The position numbers were made by a program, and so were the translations under genes. Below, piece by piece: positions 33,430 to 46,200 of a DNA stretch of 64,000 bases. The notes below the pieces were generated by a model, which was not told the origin of the DNA, did no database searches, and worked only from the letters and a program-made list of their open reading frames with translations. Source of the stretch: Azolla pinnata (Eukaryota > Streptophyta > Polypodiopsida > Salviniales > Salviniaceae); NCBI GenBank assembly GCA_037176905.1, contig JBBBWG010014001.1, forward strand, positions 1 through 64,000. The letters are read 5' to 3'. How positions within the stretch are numbered: the first letter of the stretch is position 1; every line of letters begins with the position of its first letter.

Positions 33430-35590
33430 AGATCTGTTCGTTAACAATACTTTGTGTGGTTTTTTTAGCATTTACCTTCCCACAATGAGACTGCTCCCAA
33501 CCTGTGGCTTCAAAATTTGCTTAATTTGTTCATAGCTTTATCATTCATATAGCTTTTTATATTTGGTGTGCTTGTGACTTGGCCCCTCAAAGCAGCTTGT
33601 CGAGGTGAATAGACAATCGATTTGCGATTCACAATGAATAGTCAAAAAAGTATTTCTTTTTTAGCCCGACCGTTTTTTAATGCCCTGGATTGTGGTTTGT
33701 TAGTCGCCTATCGAGGATGATGCCTCGAGTTTTTGATAAGCTTATAATATTAGCCAAAACATGCTTACATGCTTCCTAATGATCTTTGGAACAAAAGGTA
33801 TGTACATGGTTGATTCCCAAATTGATTCCCAAAGCATCAAACTAGGAATAAGGATTGCCTTCATTTTGTTCTGACTTGCTTGACAGGCGCCGGCTTGACA
33901 AGGTGAAATCAAATTACTCAAAAACAATTTCTGCATGGTTCAATACTATTTTCAGCTTGGGAGACAATTCATGAAGGTGGATATCCTGTGTCAACAATCC
34001 AAATTCAAGCTTAAATAAACTTGGGGCCTTCTCCTGATGGTGAAAGTTCAGTTACAACAAACACACCGAATAGCTCGACTCGGTTCACCCTAATCTTTGT
34101 AAGCAATGACTTAACACCCATGCTTTAACATTTGGGTCCTTGTTGACTTGACTTCTGACATCAGGATTTGGAATAAATATGTTTCCTTTTTTATGATCCT
34201 TTGATTGGACCCAAAGTTCTTGCCCATGTGACTAGGGGGCAAACATGGGCATCTTGTATGTTACAACTACTTTGTTTTTTTGATATTATGTGGACCCGAA
34301 TCGGCTTCCCAATTGAATCGACTTCGATCTGCTTCACTTGATAACCCCAAATGCATTGCGAACATCTCGTTCTGAAATAAGGAATGGGACAAAAAAAGAA
34401 TTCATTTTGTTAGATCTGCGAAAGAGCTGGTTGCCTTTTGACTTTGGCTGGATCTGGGAGATGAAGCAAGATAAGAAAATTGCGAAGTGGGGTCATCGCC
34501 AGGATTCCGCGCTACATTTGGAGTCTCGGTAACTTAACCACGTTGCTTTAATTTAATCTAATCGAGGCTCGCGGTCTTTTACTTAATCGTAGCGGTGACA
34601 TAATTAATCATCGTTAGATCTCGTTTTTTTTCTCGTCTGTCTGTGTCGGAGCGGAAGAATCTTGTGTGCCAAAGGACATACATGTGCTCGATGGAGACGT
34701 GGGAAAAGCTGGTTTCTGCTTTAGAGAGCAAAAGGAAAAGAAAAAATAAAAATAAAATTTTCCGCTGGATGCGAGCCTTCTCCCAGATGCAGAACAATGG
34801 CGCTCTCGCAGTTTATGCGTTTTTTTTGTTTTGTTTTTTTTTTGCAGTTACAGACTTGACTTGCATTGCATCGTTAGCGGTAGCATTCTTTTACCAGATG
34901 GTGGAGCTCGATCTGTGGCGTTGAATCGATCGATCGCTCGAGCACCGAGTTGAATCGATCAGAATATCTGCTGGAGGTGAGGTTGCGAGTTCGATTCTGC
35001 AAACTAATGGCACGAAACCTTCTTCTTCTTCTTCTTCGTCTTCTTGGCCGTAACATTTATCGGTTTCACACACGACATGCTTTCGGCGCTTGTGGGTTTG
35101 GAAGGCACCACCTGCTTTCAGCGTGATCAACTTACCACCCTGTGGAGAAAAACACAGAACAAAAGAAGAAGAAGAAGAAGAAGAAGAGGAGAAGAGAAGA
35201 GAAGAAGATGACTTGCTCTTGCTCCTGTTCTGCATGACTTCTGGCTTCTGTCTGTCTGCCTCTTTCTCAGGCGGGTAGGTCGTGAGGCGAACGATTGGAA
35301 TGAAATGCCACCAAGTAAATCCTCAATGGCATTCCAATTTCATTCATCCGATCCATCGATCAAATCGATTGATCATCGAATCGATCAAATTGATCGATGG
35401 GAGTGTCGAGATATTGCTTTTGTGTTTGTTCCTGTGGAGGGGTTGGTGGTTGAAATTGGGCATACGATGGACCTTAAAATGGAGTGAATGAAAAGCCAAA
35501 GAGAAAGTTCATGCTACTTGGCCTTGATTCCTAGCCTTCTTCCAAAAATGGAGTTGGTTATACTACTACATTCTAACCTCCTTTTTTTAG
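33430..35590. other. Intergenic; no gene recognised
   Basis: The start may include decayed 3' parts of the importin-alpha copy. Around 34610-35060 are T-rich runs and a (ttc)n tract. At 35157-35205 there is an (aag)n tract. At 35340-35400 there is a nest of atcgat/gatcaa words forming partial inverted repeats. No exon was supported. Confidence 0.4.
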
Positions 35591-35702
35591 GGTTAGGGTT
35601 TAGGGTTTAATGCGACATGACACAACCCCTCTCTCTCACACACACACACACACATGCATAGACAACATGTTTTCCAGTTTTGTCTGCCAAACACAGCGAA
35701 GC

Positions 35703-35736
<34 letters not shown>

Positions 35737-35869
35737 AAAGATCAGGAGCACTGATTGAGATTGAGAGCTCTCTCGACCTTTGCCCAAGATCACCTCCTCG
35801 ACCTGCAAAAAATAGGCCTCAGAACAATGAGTTTGTGCTCTTTTCGATTGTGGATCGAAATCATAGAAA

Positions 35870-36890
35870 ACGACATTTTGCGCAATTCCTCCACGTACAG
35901 AAAGAGGCACACGACATCTGTCTTGTCTGGGCCAAGATGTGATGTCCAGAAACTACTGCCCATTTGATAAACCCTAATAAACCCTAACATAGAAACAACG
36001 TCTCCCGATTCCTCCGTGTAGAGAAGGAGCTCTGTCTGTTTTGTTTTGGGCCGAGCGATGTCCGGAAACTGCCCCTCTGATAAACCCTAAATAAACCCTA
36101 CACAAAAACACGGAGCCCCTCGATTCCGCCACATAGAGAAGAAATGTTATTCTCTTGTTTGGGTCGAGCGATGTCTAGATACTACCCACCAGACAAACCC
36201 TAAATCCGAAACCCTAAACCCCACACAGAACAAAGCCTCGCGATTACTCCACAATAGAGAAGAAGCGTCGTTGATCTTGTCTATGAACAATGTCCAGAAA
36301 CTTCTCTGCCCATCTGATAAACCCTAAAACTTACGCACAGAGAAGAAGCGCGATCTGTCTTGTCTAGGCCAAGCAATGTCCAGAAACTTCTGCCCATTTG
36401 ATAAACCCTAAACCCTAAATCCTAAAACCTACGCAGGAATGGTAGTATCTAGGCCGAGCAATGTCCAGAAACTACTAAAGATCTGATAAACCCTAAACCC
36501 TAAACCCTACCTAGAAACGGAGCCTCGCGATTCCTCCGTCACAGAGAAGAAGCGCGATCTGTCTTGCCTGGGCCAAGCGATGTGTCCAGAAAACCACTGC
36601 CCATATGATAAAACCCTAAAACCCTAAACCCTATACAAAAGCGGGCCCGCGCGATTCCTCCCCAACACAGAAGAAGGCGCGATTCTGTCTTGTCTGGGCC
36701 AGCAGCGATGACGAGAAACCATCGCCCATCTAATAAACCCTAAACCCTAAACCCAAAACCCAAAACCCAAAACCCTAAAATCCTAAAACCCTAAAACCCT
36801 GAAACCCTAAAACCCTAAAACCTACACAGAAACAACATTATGTGGGCCGAGCGATCTCCGGAAACTGCCAATCAGAAGCCCTCCCTCAAG
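35870..36890. repeat. Satellite-like tandem array (~90-125 bp unit) carrying AAACCCT telomeric motifs
   Basis: About eight units share, in order, gcgattcctcc, cacagagaagaagcgcga, tctgtcttgtctgggcc, aagcgatgtccagaaact, gcccatctgataaaccct and one to several AAACCCT copies ending ctacacagaaac. The last unit expands into an impure run of aaaccctaa/aaacccaa/aaaccctg at about 36735-36830. The composite unit resembles subtelomeric repeats trapped inside a chromosome. Confidence 0.88.
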
Positions 36891-36894
36891 AATC

Positions 36895-37470
36895 AAGACT
36901 CATCTTCTTCATTCTTCATTCTTCATTCTTCTTCTTTCCTCTTTCTTCTTCTTCATCTTTGTCTCTCACCCACCCCACCAACATAAACATAACATTACAT
37001 AGTTTTTCTTCTTGAGCTCACAACCTTTTGCTCCTTGTTTCTTTTGTTGGTTGAACCTCTTCTTCTTCTTTGTTCTTCTTCTTCTTCTTCTTCCTTCTTC
37101 TTCTTTGTTGTTGTTGTTGTTGTTCTTCTTCTTCTTCTTCTTCTTCTTCTTTGTTCTTCTTCTTCTCAGCAGCACCATAGCTACAGACAGCATCAGACCT
37201 TTCCCCTTCCTCCTCCTCCTCCTTCTGCTTCCGCTTCTTCTGCTTCCTGGCGAAGCCCTTACCAGAAGGAACGGCGCATTTCGACGCGCCTGCTTGGCCC
37301 ATTTCGGCTGGGAGATTGAGGGAATCGGGAATCCTTGGCTCCTTGGATTCCATGACTTGTTGCTTCCTCCTCCTCCCTCCGCATCCGCGACCGCACGCAG
37401 ATCTACCCCCGTTTCTGTCGCTGTCCCTTCACACCCTGACTCTTTTGCAGTAGCGCTATTCCTCTGAGAT
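36895..37470. repeat. (ttc)n / (ttg)n low-complexity tract upstream of the WVD2-like gene
   Basis: Runs of cattctt (36905-36950), ttc (37060-37105), ttg (37108-37123), ttc (37124-37150) and cct (37208-37225) lie here. On the minus strand a 111-codon frame (MESKEPRIPDSLNLPAEMGQ at ~37353, then Lys/Glu and Gln/Arg runs) is open. Its first 30 codons are GC-rich and followed by a donor-like ctggtaagg, so a divergent small gene cannot be excluded. Confidence 0.5.
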
Positions 37471-37544
37471 CTTCCCACCCTTGGGCTGAAGGAACACAGC
37501 GGTCTCGGAGTTCCTCTCCTTCCTCGCTGTATCTGCCTGTGTTT

Positions 37545-38335
37545 GGATATATATACACATTGCTCCGCCTCAAATCTCTTTCGTATCAGGTTGGTTTGCT
37601 TTCTTCGTTTTCCTCGAGTTTGTTTTCTTTCTATTTTTCTTTGTTCTCTCCTTTTCCGGACTGTAGATCTAGCCATGCAGCTTTGAGTTTGCTGGGTGGA
37701 TCTCTGGATCAGCTCATTCTGGTTCAGGTCGCCTGCTGTTTTCTCGGGCTTACATCTCCTTCGGAAAACGATTCTCAGCGTGCTGCGAATGCCATTGATG
37801 GGGAAACACCTAATCCGTATATCGTAGACTGGATTGGAATCCATGAGCAGCCCGATACAAAAGCTCGGATCTTCGAAATCTCTCTCTCTCCAGCTAGGCT
37901 CTCTGAACCAGCTAGGCTTTCTGGCGATTGCGCTGTCTCTGAAAAGAAGAAGACTGATATGCGCATTCTTTCTTTGTTTAGCTAGGGCATTTTAAGCAGG
38001 CCTTAACTGGATCAAAACCCGATATCTATGGATTTATATGCACGGATATGAATCGTTTTTGGAAAAGCTTCTGTAAATCCTTGAAATTATTATGCCTCAT
38101 AGTGCTCCTATCAGGAACCTTTCAGTCAACTCAGTGTGTTTTACTCAATCTGAATCTAGAAGAAAGCATCCTTGCAGGCATTTACTTAACTGTAGATTTT
38201 TTTAGTTCCCTGTATTTCATCAGAGTGCAAAACCCTCTTAATCTCATATTAACAATGTAGGCCATGGTTATGTTTCATAGTAATCCATTTCTTCTTGGTT
38301 TCATTTCCTCAAGCAGTTTCCACTCTGTCGATCAA
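37545..38335 (+). promoter_or_regulatory. Probable core promoter, 5' UTR and 5' UTR intron of the WVD2-like gene
   Basis: A TATA-like gatatatatacac at 37546-37558 lies about 30 bases before a short leader that ends at the donor tatcag|gttggt (37589/37590). The acceptor ctcaagcag|TTTCC lies at about 38316, twenty bases before the start ATG. The assignment rests on motifs and spacing only. Confidence 0.4.
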
Positions 38336-41300
38336 ATGTCACTTGCGGTCGATTGTACTGGATCTCCTCAACATGCAAGGATCCCAGAGGTTCCAGGACA
38401 GAATCTTGAAGAGGATCCTGGAAAGATTCCCCAAGAGAATACACCTGCGGAGGATCTAGACAATGGGATCGAGAGTATCAGTGGCAGCATTGAGGCAGAG
38501 AAAGCAGATGATGATATACATGAGGCAGATATCAAAGAGGTTGTAGATTCCACAGAGAAAAACCAAAATGAAGAGATACAGGATGAAGCTCAAATACTCT
38601 CCGTCGATGATAAGCCGTCGAAAGGGTCTACAGTTCTATGTACTCCTTCGCAACAGTTGAAGGCACAAAACATGAAGGTAAACAAAGTCACTGCTCCTTT
38701 TTTCCTTGAAATTCAATGTTATTTGTTGTTTTTTGAACAAAGGTGCATATTGTCATCAAATAACATGCAAAATTGAAGGTGCAAAAAATAAAGGCAGGGA
38801 AATAAATTTGAAATATCCTTTTTTGACACTTGGAAAAATATACTCGTTAGCTTTTTAGAGCTATGTGTTATGAGCATTGATATAGTCAAGAATAATGTGT
38901 TGAATTCAGCACGGAGAGAGGCCGTTTGTGGACAGGTGTGATAGCTGGTGTATATCTAGGATATAGGCTCATACAAGGGGAAGCTCCAGAGTTGACAGTG
39001 GAAGGAAGATGCCATCCATTTTTCAGATTGTTTACAGATGTTCTTTCTATGACCTTCCTTAAAAATGGCTATCACTGAGATTATGAAATCAAATTAAATC
39101 TTATAAGACTTGATTAAGCTCAATTCTGTGTTTTAAGTACTTAACACCCTAACAATTTTTGATCCATGGCCACTGGATACTCCAAACATTGCCCTTTGCT
39201 TGGAATCGCAGTTCCATTTTTCCCGTTGGCCAAGTATACAGTCTTTCTAATCTTTTTATGGATATATTTGTTTGAAACTTAATGCATATGTTTTCATATT
39301 ACGCAGATGCAAATGAAGAAAGATCTAGCTGTTGGGCAGAAAAATGATGCTAAGAAGAGTATAGGACCACCATCCAATAGATCCAAGGTCTCTAAATCCT
39401 CGTCTTTATTGAGAACTCCTACAAATCCTAATGGTAAAGCTGAATCACAGCACGGTCACTCTGATCAAGTATCTGAATCAGGAATTGAAGCAGCTTCTCC
39501 TGCAACTCGGCGTTCTTTTAGTGGTAATCTTTCGCGCCACAACTTCACTGTTCCTCAGCCATTCGCTCTTGCAACTGATAAAAGGGCATCATCTGGTGCA
39601 CGGTCTAATGCTGGAGAAACACCTGGTCAAATTCGACAATCTCAACGTGGTGTCGTAGATCCAGCAGGGAAAGATGTACAGGTACCTACCTTCACTCAAT
39701 GTGTGTCCTAGAGGTTTATATGTGTTCTGTTTATGAAGGGGCCATTATTTGGCTTTTCTAGATATGTGCACTCAAAGGTTGTAAGCGCAGTTATTAGGTT
39801 TTTCTCAAGAGTACGTCTCTATCTTTGAAAATTTGTATAGCTATGGTTCACTTCATCTTATTTCGTTTTGAAAGCTTAAGATCAGATTTGGTGAAGAAGT
39901 TGCATTTTGTTTGGTTTAACAAATAGGGGCCCAAAAAGACGAGTTCAAGCTTGACCAAATCCACGCATGATGAAAACACAAAGTAAGACTAAACATTCAT
40001 GGACATCTGTTCTGTTCTCTGTTTTAAACTCTTTATTTGCTTCCTACTATATCTTCTTTCATATTTTCGTCATATTAGTGATTGTTTTTACTAGCCGTTT
40101 GATTCCATCTTGCTGTTTCTCTTCTCTAGAAAGACTGTTGAGGAGGTTCGTGTCAGCAGTGATACTCTTACAGACTTCAAAGTTGATGAAGATGATGTAC
40201 AATCTATCTCCTCAGCGTATCCTTCGTAGAATTGGCTAGCTTACAAAGCTGTTGTTGCATATCATATTTGCTAGTTTCACGATTTCTTAACTATTCACAG
40301 AACATCTAGAACAGTTAAGGCAAAGGCTTCTGCTTCTGCTGCAGTGGCTGCAAATGGTTTCAGTTTTAAAAGTGATGAGCGTGCAGAGAAGCGAAAACAA
40401 GTAATTCTCTTGGAAGACCATTTTCATTCTTTGCACTAAGAAAACCCTAGACCATAACCGTTAATGTAGCTTTGACTGTATTTGTATCAGTTTTACATAA
40501 AACTGGAACAGTTACAGAGTGCAAAACAAGAAGAAAAGAAACAGATTCAAGCAAAGTCAAAGGTAATTTGTAAATGGTGCATTGTAAAGCAGATTCAATG
40601 GTTGTAAGTAAGATGATTGTTCACTAATATGTGTCTCTTGCAGGAAGAGACAGATGCAGAGATCAAACAATTGAGAAAAAGCTTGACTTTTAAGGCCACA
40701 CCTATGCCCACCTTCTATAATGAAGGGGTACCCCCGAAGGTTGAATTGAAAAAAGTGCGTATAGACTCTTTAACTTCAAGAATTGAATCGTTTAAATCTA
40801 CAAAACTACTGTCTAGGCACAGCCTTCGTCTTTTCTTCCATTGCTTTCCCGCTCTATAAAGATAAATGTGTTGATGATTGATGTGTGCTTGCTATGTTCT
40901 AGATTCCAACAACACGACCTAAGTCCCCCAAGCTTGGAAGGCAGAACAGCTCCATATCTTCTGAAGGTGTGAATGGGAGCTTATTGAATGTATCGAGTGA
41001 GAATATTGAAAGCACATCAGTAAAACACAGTATTGATGTTCCAAAAAAGCCGCTAAAAAGATCATTGAGGAAAGATAAGATAAAGAACTTGGCAAGCAAC
41101 AAGGTGGTGAAAGATAGTGTAGAAACAGTTGCTGCCGATACTGAAGCAAAAGGAATACAAGAAGATGTATCAGTCCAAAATCATCGTAATGAAGATAGCA
41201 GCATTGAAGAAACCCAGGAAAATGCAAGCAAGCTGGAGTGCACCTTGGATCTGAATAAGGAAGATACAGAATCTGGTGATGTAACACTTGATAATGGAAG

Positions 41301-41652
41301 TGAAGTCACTGAATCCATTCATGTTGAGGAGTCCCATGAAAATAACCAAAATGGCCAAAGAAATATTGAGAAACCTGATTCTAGGGATTTGAAGGAAACA
41401 CCCGTATTGAGGCATGTAACAGGTGTAGCGAATGGAAGCAGCACTAAGAATAAGAAAGTGCCACAGCCAGTATCAAAAGAAGAGAATCATGATTCTGCAG
41501 CGAATAAGAGTGTGAAAAGAGAACGACTTAAGGCATCAACACCGACATTTAGAGTAAAGAAAACAGAATTAATCCACCAAATCCCCAAGCATACTGTGAA
41601 AACCGAAGGTAATGGAACACATGTTACTAAAGATGTAGCAGTGCAATCTTGA
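38336..41652 (+). CDS. WVD2-like protein with TPX2 (KLEEK) microtubule-binding domain
   Basis: Eight coding exons join in frame to 630 aa: 38336-38677, 39307-39681, 39927-39982, 40130-40216, 40301-40400, 40491-40562, 40644-40754 and 40903-41652. The N-terminal half is acidic and Ser-rich. The TPX2_importin-type domain spans about residues 305-380: [20 protein letters not shown], a Lys/Gln-rich helix, [20 protein letters not shown] and [13 protein letters not shown]. It matches Arabidopsis WVD2/WDL proteins, which bind and bundle cortical microtubules and influence anisotropic cell growth. [13 protein letters not shown] follows, as in WDL members. The long C-terminal tail from the last exon is disordered, Glu/Asn/Lys-rich and not conserved that I know of. 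The start ATG was chosen as first in frame after the 5' UTR acceptor. The protein should be cytoplasmic, on microtubules. Confidence 0.9.
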
Positions 41653-43246
41653 GTCATGATGCTATCACAAAGGATCTTATTAATTAGATTATTACATCTC
41701 ACAAGGGATCTTAAAAAATGACAGCATTTTGCTCGGATAAAACTCATGCATGAGCTTAAGATGATGGAGTTGTTTGATGATGGTCACAGAGTGCAAATCC
41801 TAAACGAAAGAGTTCACAGCAATGATAAAGCACTAATGATAGAAAAGAAAGAAAGAAAGATATCATCTGGTCTCAGCAGAGGAGTAGTTACTTGGCTTGC
41901 AGTAATGAGTCAGTTTGGTTGGGATGTGATAGAAGTATTGTGTTACTTGATCATCTGCATCAAAATAAAAAAAAATGGTATATGAAGGACCATTTAAGAG
42001 CTAGTTATAGCTCTGAAGGGGAATCATATGCTACTAATGGCCATCCAAGGAAGTAAAGCGTAGACTCTTTCTTGAGCGGTCTTTTTCCTCCTAAAGATGT
42101 CATTGCATAAATGAAGTGTTTCTATTATTTTGTTTACACCAATGTCATGAGATTTTTCTATATGACAAAGTATCCTTTGCATTATACTTGGTGTTCAGGA
42201 AGGTTACTATTATGCACATTTTCTTGAGTTTCTGATTACTTGAGACATTCTAATATGCATTGCTTTACAATCGGATGGAGATCACATATTGATGATGAGG
42301 GATTCAATTTTAGTTTTCATCAAATGTTCTCTAAACCTGAGGATATGAAGGGTTCACCGAAGTTATTTCATACATGCTGCTTTGGATGCTGTGGAGACCA
42401 TTGCTAAGGATATAAACAGAGCAGCAATGAAGTTATTTTATATTTGCAGTTGCTGTGAAGATTGCACAGTAACCAACCAAAATATACTATCAGACATGCA
42501 AATTTTGAAGGGTCATCATGAGTTGAGCTTGCAAATTGAGGTGGTTTTCCAAGTTAATGAATCGCATCTTGTAGAACAAATCAAGTTAAGAAGAATTTCA
42601 ATTTCATACTGTGAAATTGAAATGTAGAGTTTGCCAAGAAAATCCAAGTGGGACAATAGTATTTTGCTGAGCAAAACATAATGCTTCATACTAATCTGGC
42701 CACTGTAGAAAGATCTTCATTTGATTTGTTGTAAGCTTGTTCAACAATGTTACTGGGAAATGCTAACAAATCTAAATACGGCCAAGAACGCTGCATGACG
42801 GTCAAATCTTCACCATGATTAGAAAACATTGCCGAGATTCTTGATCTTGCTGTACTGCAGGTAACGTAAACTTCTGATCTACAGCAGGCAGTGCACATTG
42901 TAGTCCAATTCAAGGGTGGATTCGTTCCTAGCAAAGATGGTCATTGACCACATGAGAGTGACTAAAAGATTGTTTTCATGAACGTTTGCAGTCATCTTAC
43001 CCTTACAATTCATCTTGGAAAGAGTTGGCGTTTTCATGTAGATCTCTAAAAGTGCCCACCTGGGCATCACCAGCATGGTGATCAGACAAAAAAATTTCTA
43101 CATGAACACTTCTCTCTTGGATCCATACAATGTTTATCTGTGTTGGAATATTAATGTCAGTACGAGAATGTGTGTTATGAGGATCCATGAATATATATAT
43201 ATGAATGTATGTCTTTGTATATACATGCCAAAACGGTTGTGCAGTA
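41653..43246. other. Intergenic between convergent genes; no gene recognised
   Basis: The stretch likely holds both 3' UTRs. Short open frames at 41746 and 42382 (plus) lack family matches. At 43190 there is a short (at)n run. Nothing else is visible. Confidence 0.4.
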
Positions 43247-46200
43247 TCATCTTTTATAACGTGGTGGTGCTTGGTAATTGACTGGAATACGATACCGATC
43301 CCTTGATTCTGGCTTGAGCTCGAGATTCCTATCGGATTCGTTACTTCCAAGAAAGGAAGAGACCTGGTTTGGTGGCAACTGCCTTGAGTCACGCTCTTCA
43401 GCTTTGCGCTCGAGAGAAGACTCTCTCCTCGATGCTCGCCTTCGTATCATCTTCATGCTTCGAGTTTCCCCTTGGGTTCCTGCGGGAAGCTGCCACAATC
43501 CCTGGAAAATGTGCATGATAGACCTTTTGAGGCTGGTTCAAACATGCAAACCAGTATATGCTTGCCTAATTTCTACATAAAAGATTTAATACCAGTTGCA
43601 TAGTTCTAACTACTGATCACATATCCAACTCTTTTTTCTGATCACCCTATTGCACTGACAATGCTAGCTAGATCCATTTCATCTTCTGGGAGAAAGGCAT
43701 ATATAATAGAATCCCTAGCAAACAAATGCTCAGTGTGCAAAACTACAATTTTAGTCCAGTGCTAGGGTCATTTCATCTTCGTTATTCATCTTCTGGGGCA
43801 AGGCACTTATAATAGTTAGTATGCCTAAGAAACAAATGCTTTTTTATGTCCAAAATGAAATTTTAGTCAAATGCTAGATTTATTTCATCTTGGTTTTTAT
43901 CTTCTGGGGCAAGGCATGTATATATCCAATACAGATGCTTTATGTCCAAAAATGAAAGTTTTAGTCAAAGGCATTGTTCATAGAGAGACCTTGCTAAGCC
44001 TCCGGATTCGTGCCTCAGCCCCTTGTCTGACCATAATACAATCTGAAAAGATCTCTACAACTTCTTCAGCATCCAGCCAGTATGTACTGATCTGCACACA
44101 TTCGCTAGACAGGTTATGCATGATATAGGGAACTCTAAATAACAAACCCAAAAGCCTAAAATTCAACTTCATAGCATAATACACGTTTTAGAGGAAGTAA
44201 CTTAAAAATGGAGAGATAGTTCATACCAGACTAGAAGGAATCAAAGAGAATCCTAGAGAATCGAACTCCAATGAAGTAACCTTTCCGTCATGAAGATTGA
44301 AGCTAAAATCACGAACCTTCCACACAAACAATATATCAAAGTTTGTTTAGAGATTCAATAGACTGGAAGATTTTTCAGTTTTTCTAGACAAACGAAGCCA
44401 TCAATACCTTCCCCAGATAATTCCCATCTTCAGCAACAAGATCATAACCAACCTGTGTACAACAATATGCCATTGGTTTTACAAATAAAGGGTGTACAAG
44501 TTAAACAATAGATAACAATCGGCAAGCAAACAGACCTATGGCATCCCTGATGGTCATTATATTTGTTCAAAATGACGTTTTGCTCGGGATTGTGATAGAA
44601 GATGAGAGAAATCCCACTTACCAGAGTTTCTGATTCTCGGAAAGACATCTCACTTTCCAAAACACTTTCGTCACTTACTAGTACAACATCTCCAACCTGT
44701 TGAAATATTAAAAGAAAGTCACCTCCTCAAATAAGATTAATTATAAAAATTGAAGTTTTGTGTCAGGAGAGGGGAAAAAAAGTCTTACAATCAGTCAGTA
44801 TCATCATGGGACTTACAGACATGGCTTCAGCCCAATGTATTATATAGAACATAGAGTGAGAAGTTCTGGTCTATCATATGGATAAATGGAACACCCATAT
44901 TCTATCAAGAGTATATTTTTAACAAACCTGGCACACATCATCAAGAAGAACTCCATCAGCCTCACCAGAAAGCAGACTCGGTCTTACTTCCAGAGCGACC
45001 ACTTTGAACTAGCACACAACCATAGATATCTACAAGTTAGTATGATAGTGAAAATCAAAGATACAGTGGTAAAGCAACATATTCTTTTCTATTATATAGA
45101 ACTATGATGAATATACATCTACAGTTCAGTATATTGGCCTATGACAAATTCATATCTATACATCATCTATACCTATGGTGAATCTATATCTAGTTCTAAC
45201 TATCTACTATCTATGGTGAAACGGGGAAGATCTACATCAACTTCCCCCCATCTCACTTTTTCTTGTAACATGCCCTACCACATCACATCTTCTCTATATC
45301 ATAGGACTACGGTAAATCTATATCTAGTTTTCAACATCTGGCCAATGTGGAAAATCAACATCTACTTTTGCATCAATCTTGCAGTGCAGTTTTTATCCTC
45401 GTAACATACATTACCACATCAGGTCAAACATGACCATTCATATCACATCAGGAAAAAACATTACGAGAAAAAACTTATCTTTTCTATGTCACACAGGTCT
45501 ATTGTAAATCTGTATCTAGTTTTCCATTATCACGGCCAATGGAGATAATCAACATTTACTTTTCTGGCAACCCATTTCTTTCCCAGTAACATGCCCTAAC
45601 ACAACAGGCATACATGGCCATTCATACCATAACATAACTATATGAGAAAAACCTTACCTTTTCAATTTCATATACGGCTACAATGAAGCTATATCAAGTT
45701 TTCCACCATTTATGCCAGCAGAGAAGATCTATATCTTCTTTTCCATCAAACTGGCAAACGCATTTTCTTTTCCAGTAACATGCTTTACCACATTAGAGCA
45801 GGGTCTACTGTGAATATATATTTAGTTTTCCTTCATCTAGGCCAACGAGAAAGATCTTCATCTACTTCTCCAACAATCTGGCAATCTCGTTGCTCTTTCA
45901 CAGAAACATGCCATGCCACACGGGCCATGGTCTATATCTAGATTTCCACCATCCAGGCCAACGGGGAAGATCTACATCTACTTTTCCATCAATCTGGTAA
46001 TCTTTTTTCAATTTTTTTATGTAAGATGCCTTGCCACATTAAATTATATATACCAATTCATCAACCTTGAAAATCCCTACATTTACAAAAAAATCATATC
46101 CTATCTATGTCCTTCAAATCTATTTAACCGCTGATACCTGAACCTTCCTTAAAGTATCACATCGACTATGCTAAACAAGAACATTGTTCAAAAGGGGAAT

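Noticed and set aside
36966-37844. 292-codon minus-strand frame with Arg/Lys runs
   Set aside because: It is built from (ttc)n/(ttg)n repeats and the leader of the WVD2-like gene. Composition is low-complexity and it crosses a probable promoter.
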